A stretch of DNA of 64,000 nt, taken from positions 372,001 to 436,000 of the forward strand of contig NZ_JALPRP010000001.1 of the NCBI RefSeq assembly GCF_023195915.1. Reading direction: 5' to 3'. This DNA comes from Methanoculleus sp. 7T (lineage in GTDB: Archaea > Halobacteriota > Methanomicrobia > Methanomicrobiales > Methanoculleaceae). Both the position numbers and the translations under genes were made by a program. Each line of letters starts with the position of its first letter. Position 1 is the first letter of the stretch. Below the pieces are notes generated by a model, which saw nothing but the letters and a program-made list of their open reading frames with translations, was not told the DNA's origin and did no database searches. Shown piece after piece: positions 52,996 through 61,139 of this stretch.

Positions 52996-53588
52996 AGCCT
53001 TCGTTTGATATCCTGATCGTCGGTATCGGCGGCCAGGGGACCGTGCTCGCCTCAAACGTCCTCGGCGAGGCGTGTATCCTCGAACACCGGAGCGTCAGGA
53101 GCGCCGAGACCCACGGCATGGCACAGCGCGGCGGATCGGTGGAGAGCCACATCCGCATCGACGGGAAGTTCGGCTCCCTGATCGCACCTGGGACTGCCGA
53201 CCTCCTGATCGCATTCGACCTCCTCGAAGCCCTCCGCTACCGCCACTATCTCCCGGCCGGAGGGAGGCTCGTGGTGAACCGGCACCTGGTCGTCCCCACA
53301 TCGGTCTACCAGCAGGGCCTCGCCGTGCCCGACGAAGAGAGCATCCTCGCCGCGCTCTCCGACCTCGACGTCACCTGCATCGACGCGGCAGGCCTCGCAG
53401 AGGAAGCGGGGAGCGTGCTTTCGCAGAATATCGTCATGCTCGGGGCCGCGTCCGGCGATATACCGCTCAGGCCGGAGACCCTCGAAGAGGCGGTGCGGCG
53501 GTGCGTCCCGCCAAAGACCGTCGAGATCAACACGAAAGCCTTCCGGCTCGGACGGGCGGCCGGGAAGCAGGGTGCGCCGGCACCCTGA
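52992..53588 (+). CDS. iorB: Indolepyruvate:ferredoxin oxidoreductase, beta subunit
   Basis: 198 residues from MKPSFDILIVGIGGQGT; the ATG overlaps the iorA stop (ATGA). IVGIGGQGTVLASNVLGEA and ETHGMAQRGGSVESHIRI are the gamma-domain signatures shared with KorC; the family pairs with IorA as an (alpha-beta)2 enzyme. Complete and normal in length. Confidence 0.95.
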   Translation: MKPSFDILIVGIGGQGTVLASNVLGEACILEHRSVRSAETHGMAQRGGSVESHIRIDGKFGSLIAPGTADLLIAFDLLEALRYRHYLPAGGRLVVNRHLVVPTSVYQQGLAVPDEESILAALSDLDVTCIDAAGLAEEAGSVLSQNIVMLGAASGDIPLRPETLEEAVRRCVPPKTVEINTKAFRLGRAAGKQGAPAP

Positions 53589-53693
53589 ACGGGAGAACTC
53601 TTGGGCGGCCCCGGCTCGCCGCCCCTCACTGATTTTAGGGTCCCGGCGACGCCGCCGGAACCTGTATTAACCGCCCCGCAGAGCTGGTACGCC

Positions 53694-55256
53694 ATGAGCG
53701 AGCGGGATATTGTTGGAGTAGTAGAGCGCCTTGCAGCCACAAAGCCCGAGTTCCGGCTCTCGGAACTGCAGGAGCACCTGGGGGAGGGGCAGCCACTCGA
53801 AAGCCTCGCCGATGACGTCCGCCCGCACCTCGGCGGCCTCGGCCTCACCATCAGGCCCGCCGACGACGATTACGTGATCGGCCGCCTCTCTGCAGGGGAA
53901 GTGCTCACCGTCGATGATGACGGGCGCGAGCGGCAACTCGCGTTCTTCCGGAACCCCGAGGTGCCTGACTACATCCAGCAGCAGATTGAAGCCTACATCG
54001 GGAAGAAGACCAACAAAACCCCTGACGACCCGGTCATGCTCGACCGGATGGCGAACGCCATCCTCGCTCAGAAGAGCCAGTACTGGAAAGAACGGCGGGT
54101 GAGTTACCGGAAGGCCTACCCGGTCCTCGGCTACCTCGCCTACCATGCGCCCGTCTACTTGGTGCAGTTCGAGCACATCTTCTGGCAGATCATCAGTCAG
54201 GGGCTCGCGAAGCCGCATATGCGTATCCTCGACGTGGGCACCGGGCCGGGGGTCGTGCCGCTCGCCGTCATCGACCTCCTCGGAAGGATCGGGAGCGGGA
54301 CGGCCGAGGTCTACGCCGTCGAGCGCTCCGAAGAGCACCTCGAGGCTTACAACGCTCTCGTCCCGGCCGCCGCCGAAGCACGGGGGAACGCCGTGCGGGT
54401 GCATAAGCCCATTCGCGAGGACATCAATGCGCTCGCGGTCGAGAACCTGCCCGACCGGATCGACCTTATGGTCTTCTCGAACGTCCTAAACGAACTCCGC
54501 GGTATGGATGCCGAAGAACGTGCCGACCTCGTCGTCGCTCTCGCCGAACGCCTCGCGCCGGACGGGACGATCGTCGTCGTGGAACCGGCAGACCTCGCCA
54601 ACGCGACCGCCATGCGGCAGACCGTGCGCGCGATTGCAGACCGGGGCCTCACCATCTACAGCCCCTGCTCGTTCATCTGGAACACCGCCTGCAACCCCAC
54701 GCGGTGCTGGACCTTCGAGCAGAAGAGCAACATCCGGCCGACCAAGCTGATGGAGCGCCTCGCTGAGGGAAGGGATGCCTATCGGTTCATCAACGTCGAT
54801 ATCAAGTATTCCTCCGCGCTCCTGCGGAAGGATACGAAGACGCAGCACACTTGCCGAGTCCCGCCGGGGGCGAAGTTCGCCCGCTTCTCCCACCTCCACC
54901 GGCACCGCGACAGAAAGATCAACGTCGTCGCCGCGCTGATGTCAGGGAACCTCGGCGACAACCAGACGAAGGTCTACAAGGTCTGCGACGGGACGCCCGC
55001 AGACCCGGTCTACGCCGTGATCCCGCGCACCCTCCGCGGCCTGAACCGTGACATATTCGGGGGCCTCGCCTACGGCGATATCGTCCAACTCTACGGAGTT
55101 CTCGTCCGGTTCAACCGGGACCACGCCGCGTACAACCTGGTCGTCCTGCCGGAGACCCGGATCGAGCCGGTCGGGTGTCCGACGGGGGAGGCGGGGGAGA
55201 AGGAAAACAGGGTTACGCCGCCCCCCCGCCAGTTCGGGAAGGCCAGGCACCCCTGA
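53694..55256 (+). CDS. Rsm22-like (METTL17-type) class I methyltransferase
   Basis: 520 residues from MSERDIVGVV. The N-terminal 150 residues are a family-specific helical region. The SAM-binding Rossmann fold has ILDVGTGPGVVPLAVIDL near 179-196 and DLMVFSNVLNEL near 259-270. A cysteine set follows (SPCSFIWNTACNPTRCW near 322-338, then THTCRVPPG near 385), matching in arrangement the four-Cys iron-sulfur site described in Rsm22/METTL17. The C-terminal 100 residues look like an OB-type RNA-binding domain. Homologues act in small ribosomal subunit assembly. The last 44 bases overlap the convergent bactofilin-like gene. Confidence 0.82.
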   Translation: MSERDIVGVVERLAATKPEFRLSELQEHLGEGQPLESLADDVRPHLGGLGLTIRPADDDYVIGRLSAGEVLTVDDDGRERQLAFFRNPEVPDYIQQQIEAYIGKKTNKTPDDPVMLDRMANAILAQKSQYWKERRVSYRKAYPVLGYLAYHAPVYLVQFEHIFWQIISQGLAKPHMRILDVGTGPGVVPLAVIDLLGRIGSGTAEVYAVERSEEHLEAYNALVPAAAEARGNAVRVHKPIREDINALAVENLPDRIDLMVFSNVLNELRGMDAEERADLVVALAERLAPDGTIVVVEPADLANATAMRQTVRAIADRGLTIYSPCSFIWNTACNPTRCWTFEQKSNIRPTKLMERLAEGRDAYRFINVDIKYSSALLRKDTKTQHTCRVPPGAKFARFSHLHRHRDRKINVVAALMSGNLGDNQTKVYKVCDGTPADPVYAVIPRTLRGLNRDIFGGLAYGDIVQLYGVLVRFNRDHAAYNLVVLPETRIEPVGCPTGEAGEKENRVTPPPRQFGKARHP

Positions 55257-56196
55257 TTGCGTAGAGCAACCCACCGTAGCCGAGGCTGACGGCGACGACC
55301 TGGACAAGGGCTCCGAGCAGCGGAATGAAGATGAGGAGCTGCAGGATGACGAACCCGACGACGAACACCCCCATCGGTCCGGGCTTCCACCTCGTCCGAG
55401 AGAGAATGACGTCCCCGAGGGCGTACGCGACGAAGAGCGACGAGAGCATCAGGGCGACGATGAAGAGCAAACCCCCGACAAGCGCGAGAGGAAAGCCGAT
55501 GATGGTGAGGCCGAGGATGAGGAGGATGATCGCCGATACGATGATCGCAAAGAACCCGACGACCGTGAGAACGACCGGGCTCCCCTCAACCTGCCGGACC
55601 ACCGTCATGAACGGAGCAGGGAAGGCCCTGACGAGGAGGAGCCCTAATATGAGGAACCCGACGGCTGCAAGCACCGAGAAGAGGCCGGGCAGCGGAAACG
55701 CCGGCTCCTGCTCTTGTTCAAAAGTGACGTTCCCGGCCGTGCCGGTATTGTTGAAGGTCCCCCCCGAGACCGTCAGGTTGTGCAGGACCGATCCTTCGTT
55801 CGTGACGTCCCCGGCAGCGATCACCGCGTCCCGCTTGATGACGGCATCTTTCCCGATCCGGACCGTGCTCCCCGTGATGAGGGCGTTCGTCGCATTCCCG
55901 TTCACCTCGATCTCGCCGCCGGCGGCGAGCACCTTCCCGCCGACGTCGCCGTTGATGATCAGGGTGCCCCCTGCGGCGATGACGTCGCCCCGAATCGGCG
56001 CATTCACCGTAACCACGCCCCCGGCGACCGTCAGGCTGTCGACAGGGGCGCCGACGGTCACGGTCCCGCCCGACGCTATTACATCGTCGGGGATGGGGCT
56101 ACTTATCACGGGCTGGTCCCCGCCGAGGAACGTGAGCGCCTGAGCTCCGGACGGGATGAGCAGCAGACCGAGGATGATCACTGCCAGATGCTTCAT
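55213..56196 (-). CDS. Secreted/membrane protein with bactofilin-like repeat domain and C-terminal membrane helices
   Basis: 327 residues. A signal peptide (MKHLAVIILGLLLIPSGAQA) is followed by a repeat domain at about 35-150 with short beta-strand units such as GGTVTVGAPVDSLTVAGGVV and RGDVIAAGGTLIINGDVGGK. This is the pattern of bactofilin/polymer-forming beta-helices, but here outside the membrane. From about 170 there are four or five hydrophobic helices. Similar fusions are common in archaea and bacteria as uncharacterised surface proteins. It is convergent with the Rsm22-like gene, overlapping by 44 bases. Confidence 0.78.
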   Translation of the reverse strand: MKHLAVIILGLLLIPSGAQALTFLGGDQPVISSPIPDDVIASGGTVTVGAPVDSLTVAGGVVTVNAPIRGDVIAAGGTLIINGDVGGKVLAAGGEIEVNGNATNALITGSTVRIGKDAVIKRDAVIAAGDVTNEGSVLHNLTVSGGTFNNTGTAGNVTFEQEQEPAFPLPGLFSVLAAVGFLILGLLLVRAFPAPFMTVVRQVEGSPVVLTVVGFFAIIVSAIILLILGLTIIGFPLALVGGLLFIVALMLSSLFVAYALGDVILSRTRWKPGPMGVFVVGFVILQLLIFIPLLGALVQVVAVSLGYGGLLYAIRGAWPSRTGGGAA

Positions 56197-56660
56197 GGGA
56201 GGGAGAGAGATCGCTCCCCCTCAAAAAGGTTCGGGCGGGGAAGAGGCCGGTCGGGGATACAGTCTCGACGACACCCAGGACGTATCCGGACTATTGCACT
56301 CGGTGGGAGGGAGTGGGAGGAGTTTGGGGACAACTTCGGAACCAGGCCCCGGTATATCTTCTCCGGGTGGAGCCAGCCCCGATCCGCTTGCGTAAACCCC
56401 ATCAACCGATTTCCACTGGGAGTTGAGAGGACCGGAGGTCTTCGACCGGACCCATGGGTTTTGCTGTCTGGTGAGACAGGGGAGGGGGCCCGCCCCCTCC
56501 CCGTCAGCCCCACCCCTATATGTGATAGCCGGTGGAAAGCCGTGTATAGAAGTTGCGACCGGCGGCACGGCGGGAGCTCAAGTACTGTTAGGTGCGCTAG
56601 CTCACCACGACACGGAACAAGCCCGGCGAGGAACCGGGTCGGCCCACGGCTCTTCGCCCG
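56197..56660. other. Intergenic region with dispersed element copy E
   Basis: No gene found. On the minus strand, about 56545 down to 56325 carries the fullest copy of the dispersed element: a G/C arm pair (ggggagggggcccgccccct), gataGCCGGTGGAAAGCCGTG on its outer flank, then atcggttgatggggtttacg, caagcggatcggg and ccggagaagatataccgggg. The last three blocks line up with copies C and D. Short open frames here belong to the element. Confidence 0.6.
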
Positions 56661-57293
56661 CTACATCAACTTCGCAAGGCGATTCTTGAGTTCGGAGATC
56701 ACCTCGTCCTTTCCGGAGATATCCGACTCTTGGATCGAGCGGATGTTCTCCTCGACCGACGTGGCGACCCATGCCTTCGGGACACCGGACGCCGAGAAGA
56801 GTTCCTGCCACTCGTCGGAACCGAACGGGATGACCTTGACCAATTTCCCAAGAATGTTCCACTCGACAACCCGGTAACTCTCCCCTGTGCTGGTATCCTC
56901 GATCTGTATCGACCTATCCTCATTGCACCCGACGACCCGGCCGTGGATGACGTAGACGCTCACCTCGCTCTTATCGGTGAACGTGATCTGGACCACGTCG
57001 CCCTCCTGCGGACTCTCGGGCACCATGTAGACGGTGATATCGCCCGGGTACATCAGGTCCGGCTCGTATCGGTCCGCGATACCGATGTATCCGGTATCGG
57101 CGACGTAGAGCCGGAGGTACTCTTGGTAGAACTTCCGGATGATCCAGTAGACCGCCCCGGGATGAGTCTCCGCAAGTTTCAAGAGGAGGTTATGGATGGC
57201 GCTCGGGATACTCTCCGGCCGTTCCAGCACCTCACGGGCCAGCCTCTCATACGCCTCTATGATTGTAGCCTCTGTTTTCGTTGCCTCTGCCAT
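56661..57293 (-). CDS. Uncharacterised protein with possible S24/S26-like beta domain
   Basis: 210 residues from MAEATKTEATII. The N-terminal 80 residues are helical (AYERLAREVLERPESIPSAIHNLLLKLAE, in parts). The middle (about 82-155) is a beta domain with PGDITVYMVPESPQEGDVVQIT and a closing VVEWNILGKLVKVI strand, a topology reminiscent of LexA/signal-peptidase-like domains, but the catalytic Ser-Lys pair is not visible. The C-terminal 50 residues are helical and charged. I do not recognise the family with certainty. Monocistronic, divergent from the next gene. Confidence 0.68.
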   Translation of the reverse strand: MAEATKTEATIIEAYERLAREVLERPESIPSAIHNLLLKLAETHPGAVYWIIRKFYQEYLRLYVADTGYIGIADRYEPDLMYPGDITVYMVPESPQEGDVVQITFTDKSEVSVYVIHGRVVGCNEDRSIQIEDTSTGESYRVVEWNILGKLVKVIPFGSDEWQELFSASGVPKAWVATSVEENIRSIQESDISGKDEVISELKNRLAKLM

Positions 57294-57504
57294 ACGAACA
57301 ACCCCGCCGCATAGTGTCGGTGGTAGGATAAAAGTGTTCCTCCGGCTATTTTGCATGCGCCGTGCAGCCCGGCCTCCGGCGCCCATCCCCGAACCGGCCG
57401 CGGAGGAGGGAAACAGGCGAGTACACGCCGGAACTTCGGGGAGCAGAGAGAACTATAATGCTTATATTCGACCATGACCATACAGTAAAGCAGAGGATAT
57501 TGAC

Positions 57505-57936
57505 ATGGGTGGCACGAAAGATTCTACGTATCTTGATGTCAAGAAGGCCCTCTCCCGGCGGTTCTCTCCCCAGGACGGGTGGCAGTTTGCATGGTATCCC
57601 ACCTACGGCAGTGTGCAGCCGGAATGTGTGCTCTCCCGCCGGGTCGCCGGCAAGACGGAGCGGGTGGTCGTGAGCGTGAAGATGACCCCGGAGGTCCCGA
57701 AGGACACCGTCGAGGAACTCCTGAGCCAGTGCCGGACGCTCGCCGCAGGTAACGTCAACGTCGACAAGGCGGTCTTGATCGTACCCGGCGGAGCAGACGT
57801 CTCCCGGGTCCCCGAGGGGATCGAGATTCTCGAGATGGGAAACTGGCAGGTCGTCGACGGCCGCATCGCCTGGTCAAAGAATATCGAACGCAGCGCGTTC
57901 ATTCAGGAAGAGCGCGCGAAGAGGGGTCTGGCGTAA
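57505..57936 (+). CDS. Uncharacterised protein
   Basis: 143 residues from ATG 57505, with GAGGAT seven bases upstream. No signal peptide or membrane helix. The alternating hydrophobic strands (RVVVSVKMTPEVP near 55-67, KAVLIVPGGADVSRVPEGIEILEMG near 92-116) and the helix VEELLSQCRTLAAG give an alpha/beta fold, perhaps nuclease- or receiver-like, but I cannot assign a family. The ending IERSAFIQEERAKRGLA is charged. Codon use is like its neighbours. Confidence 0.65.
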   Translation: MGGTKDSTYLDVKKALSRRFSPQDGWQFAWYPTYGSVQPECVLSRRVAGKTERVVVSVKMTPEVPKDTVEELLSQCRTLAAGNVNVDKAVLIVPGGADVSRVPEGIEILEMGNWQVVDGRIAWSKNIERSAFIQEERAKRGLA

Positions 57937-58245
57937 GCCGAGCGCCCTTCACAACACTTTTAAACGACATTTTGGCAGACTCTCCGCCTGAAGGAGGGGG
58001 CACGCCGCACCATTGGTGCTTGAACTCCCGCTTGGCCGGCTGGCCCCCGGCGCTCCCGGACACTTCAGACGAAGTAGGTGACACGCACATTCATAGATGA
58101 GAGATTTTACCGGGAGCCGGGCCCACATCCACCAGACAAGATTTTCACCGTCCGGCGCGCCCCACATTCCCGCCATGTAGCACCTGTTTTCAGGTAAAGG
58201 GCCGCTGTGACAAAACCGATGTGTAGACGCGTGACACAGAAAAGG
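57937..58245. other. Intergenic region upstream of the subtilase promoter
   Basis: No gene supported. The region is of average composition with no copy of the dispersed element. It ends with the strong TATA box for the protease gene. Confidence 0.5.
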
Positions 58246-58433
58246 TATATAGCGGAACGCTGAGCTCTCAACCGTGGGTACCGAAATCGGTATCCCGAGA
58301 TGCGCGGGGGCCGCCCATCCCCAGGTCTGACGCCCGGATGACGCACCCCGCGTGCCCGGAGGCATGACGATCTGGGATTTCGGACTGTAAAAGCGTTGCG
58401 TCGTGCCTCCATCTATCGACACGGAGGTGAATT
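58246..58433 (+). promoter_or_regulatory. TATA box and long leader of the subtilase-lipoprotein operon
   Basis: TATATA at 58246-58251, preceded by an A-rich cagaaaagg (BRE-like), predicts a transcript start near 58275. That leaves a leader of about 160 bases before the ATG at 58434, unusual in a genome where most transcripts here look leaderless or short. At 58276-58295 the leader could form an 8-bp stem (GGGTACCG / CGGTATCC, tetraloop AAAT, one G-U pair). A GGAGGTG site lies just before the ATG. Confidence 0.6.
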
Positions 58434-60374
58434 ATGAAAACAAAAAAGATCCGGGGATTGCCGGTAGTTCTGGCACTCTTCCTCGTGGGAATGGCGGCTG
58501 TGCCGATGGTGAGCGCACAGACAGGTATCGAAGGTTCGTTCGATCTGGAGACCTGCCGAACTGAAGCGCTTGAACACATATCCACGCAGGAGGGCATTCC
58601 CGTAGGAGAGTTAACCATCATAAACGAAGCCTTTGCCACGTTCCCCCTTACGGGACAGACCCTCTGGGGGGCAAAGGTACTGGATGCCAAGTCGTCTGCC
58701 ATCTACGGGGTGTATCTGGACGAACAGGGGAAGGTTGTCGATGTCGATGCCGTCAAGGAGGCCGAAGCGGCCGAGAAGAGCAAACGATACGGAAAACTTG
58801 ATCCGGATCTCGCTGAGCGCGTCTCAACCCTGCGGTCCGACGAGAAGGTCGTCGTCTGGATCTGGTTGACGGAGCCTTCCATGGACCGGTCGCGGTTCCA
58901 GGGCAACCTGAGCGAGGAGCAGTACCAGGACCTGTTGAGCCTGCAGAGAACCACGTATGCCGCCCATGAAGCGCCGGTGATCGACTTCCTGAAGGCGCAG
59001 GACTCAACCGTAGTCTATGCCTGTCAGTATGCCCCGGTGGTCTTCGCGGAGGTCTCGCGAGAGACGATCCAGGACCTGAGCAAGCGGTCGGACGTCGTAT
59101 CGATGGACATCACCCGGAGTTACGAACCTGCACTCAACAGCGCAGCGCCGACCGTGAAGGCGGACGTCGTCTGGGGAAGAGGGAAGACCGGCACCGGCAT
59201 CAAGGTCGCGATTGTGGAAGTGCCGGAATCGGGTACAAGTTCAAGAATAGAATTCTCAAATCCGTACTTACTTGACGGATTGTCATACCGCCCCGATCTG
59301 CCCGCGAGTTCCCATGCAACCGAAGTGGCTGGTATCGTTGCAAGCACCCACTCAACGTACAAAGGCATTTCCTACGGCGTACCGGCGCTGCTCTCGGCAA
59401 ATGCCAACACAGGGTATGATTCCAGTATTATCCCTGCAACGGAATGGGCGATAACGCAGGGTGCGAACGTTCTCAGTTGTAGTCACGGCAGAAACACATC
59501 GAGGGAACTCGACAGTCTAGCCCAATACTACGATCATGTCGTCTGGAGCAATCACCTGACTGTTGTTGCCGCTGCAGGCAACTCACCCGATGACGGTAAA
59601 GTAACGTCCCCGGGCCTCGCCTATAATGTCATTGCCGTTGGCGCTTTTGATGATAGGGACACATCGACCTGGGCAGACGATGTCATGCTGGGAGACTCTG
59701 GCTATAACGACCCGATATCGCAACACGGCGATCGAGAGAAACCGGAAGTAGCCGCCGTTGGGGCCGGGATGATCTCCACACTAGCTGCCAGCCCCTGGGT
59801 CGGTTATTGCGACGACTTTGGAACAAGTTATGCCGCACCGGCAGTATCCGGCGAGGCCGCCCTGCTGATGCACCGGCAGAGCCAGCTCACGTCATGGCCG
59901 GAAGCCGTCAAGGCCATCATCATGGCAGGAGCGATCCACAACATCGAAGGTGCCAGCAGGTTGAGCGACCGCGACGGTGCAGGCGGGATCGACTGTTCGA
60001 TCGCCGATGATACCATCGCGAACAACCGCTGGTGGGCGAACACCGTGACCTACGGCGACTTCCCGAAGACCTACGTCTTGAGCGGCATACCCGCTGGGAA
60101 GAAGGTCAGGGTCGTCGCCGCGTGGGACTCGCATCCGCCGGATTCGCACCCGCCTTACGGCACGATCAACGATCCGCTGCAATCCGACTTTGATCTTATC
60201 ATCTACGATCCGAACGGCGAGCAGGTTGAAGTCTCGTCATCCTATGACAACAACTACGAGATCGGTCAGTTCGAGACGGAAATGAGCGGGAACTACCAGG
60301 CGAGGGTTGTTAAATACCGGTTCGAAGGCGCATCCGAGCGTCTCGCGCTGGCTTACAGCATCAGCGACCCCTGA
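58434..60374 (+). CDS. Secreted subtilisin-like (S8) serine protease with divergent Asp site
   Basis: 646 residues. Signal peptide at 1-28 (LPVVLALFLVGMAAVPMVSA). Residues ~35-115 resemble a PepSY-like/prodomain segment and ~135-228 a subtilisin inhibitor I9-like propeptide. The S8 domain covers about 240-520. His294 is in SSHATEVAGI, oxyanion Asn383 in AAAGN, and Ser465 in DFGTSYAAP. The usual Asp strand (VAIID-TG) reads VAIVEVPESG, with Glu262 in the Asp position. The C-terminal ~110 residues (GIPAGKKVRVVAAWDSHPPDS ... SDFDLIIYDPNGEQVE) form a P/pre-peptidase-like beta domain. Probably exported and self-processed. First gene of an operon with three lipoproteins. Confidence 0.88.
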   Translation: MKTKKIRGLPVVLALFLVGMAAVPMVSAQTGIEGSFDLETCRTEALEHISTQEGIPVGELTIINEAFATFPLTGQTLWGAKVLDAKSSAIYGVYLDEQGKVVDVDAVKEAEAAEKSKRYGKLDPDLAERVSTLRSDEKVVVWIWLTEPSMDRSRFQGNLSEEQYQDLLSLQRTTYAAHEAPVIDFLKAQDSTVVYACQYAPVVFAEVSRETIQDLSKRSDVVSMDITRSYEPALNSAAPTVKADVVWGRGKTGTGIKVAIVEVPESGTSSRIEFSNPYLLDGLSYRPDLPASSHATEVAGIVASTHSTYKGISYGVPALLSANANTGYDSSIIPATEWAITQGANVLSCSHGRNTSRELDSLAQYYDHVVWSNHLTVVAAAGNSPDDGKVTSPGLAYNVIAVGAFDDRDTSTWADDVMLGDSGYNDPISQHGDREKPEVAAVGAGMISTLAASPWVGYCDDFGTSYAAPAVSGEAALLMHRQSQLTSWPEAVKAIIMAGAIHNIEGASRLSDRDGAGGIDCSIADDTIANNRWWANTVTYGDFPKTYVLSGIPAGKKVRVVAAWDSHPPDSHPPYGTINDPLQSDFDLIIYDPNGEQVEVSSSYDNNYEIGQFETEMSGNYQARVVKYRFEGASERLALAYSISDP

Positions 60375-60414
60375 ACCCACTTATTTTTGTATACACGTCA
60401 ACGGAGGGACTGCA

Positions 60415-61074
60415 ATGAAATTGCACATTTACTCATATGTCGCAATGATAATCTTCGTCGTCCTCGCGACCGCCGGATGTCTGGGACCGGCCGGCACCGC
60501 CGTAAACGCCACCCCGGAGCCTACACCAGAGCCTTGCGAGACTTGCAGCGTCCCCGAGGGATTCTGCGGCCCGCCCGGGGTCTGCCCGGGGGGGGAGCCG
60601 GTGAACGGCATCTATGCCTTCACGGACAGGAACACCTACCGGATCGGGGACGTGGTGGAGTTCGGCATCGTCAACTGCGGCGATGAACGAAAGGCGTTCG
60701 GCACCCCAGATCCGTGGGTGATTCAGCAATGGGTCACAAACGCATCCGGGGTCACTCATCAGGGGAGCTGCGGTGACCCGGCGGTGGGGAACTGCACCGG
60801 CGGTATGTGGGAGATGATCGGCATCAGCGGGTGGTATCATACAGGCGAGACGGTGTACCTCAACCCCGGGGAGAACTGGACGGTGCAGTGGAACACTACA
60901 GACTGGTGGGATACCGCAAAGGTAAGAGGAGACCACGTAGAACCATTTCCGTATCGGATGAGGAGTGACGGGTCCTCATATCAGATCAGCGACGACCCTC
61001 TTGCTCCCGGGATATACCGGGTGTGGTATATGTGGTATAGTAACAACGCATCCAAGGAGTTCGAGTTTGTGTGA
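60415..61074 (+). CDS. Cys-rich Ig-like lipoprotein, tandem paralogue 1
   Basis: 219 residues from ATG 60415 with GGAGGG seven bases upstream, 40 bases after the protease stop. Signal helix and lipobox (ATAGC, Cys22). A Thr/Pro linker (NATPEPTPEP) leads to CETCSVPEGFCGPPGVCPGG, then a beta-sandwich with TYRIGDVVEFGIVNCGDERKAF, NPGENWTVQWNTT and LAPGIYRVWYMW. That layout is reminiscent of BsuPI-like intracellular subtilisin inhibitors and other Ig-like domains. Extracytoplasmic. Paralogous to the two next genes. Confidence 0.8.
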   Translation: MKLHIYSYVAMIIFVVLATAGCLGPAGTAVNATPEPTPEPCETCSVPEGFCGPPGVCPGGEPVNGIYAFTDRNTYRIGDVVEFGIVNCGDERKAFGTPDPWVIQQWVTNASGVTHQGSCGDPAVGNCTGGMWEMIGISGWYHTGETVYLNPGENWTVQWNTTDWWDTAKVRGDHVEPFPYRMRSDGSSYQISDDPLAPGIYRVWYMWYSNNASKEFEFV

Positions 61075-61139
61075 CGGATGAAGCGGAAAACTCCGGTCTC
61101 CGGAGGCACAAGGATGTGCACGCAAACGGAGAAACCACC

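Noticed and set aside
10590-56548. CRISPR array or insertion sequence as an explanation for the repeated intergenic words
   Set aside because: Copies are far apart, unequal in length and lack regular spacing, and no transposase gene is present in the window.
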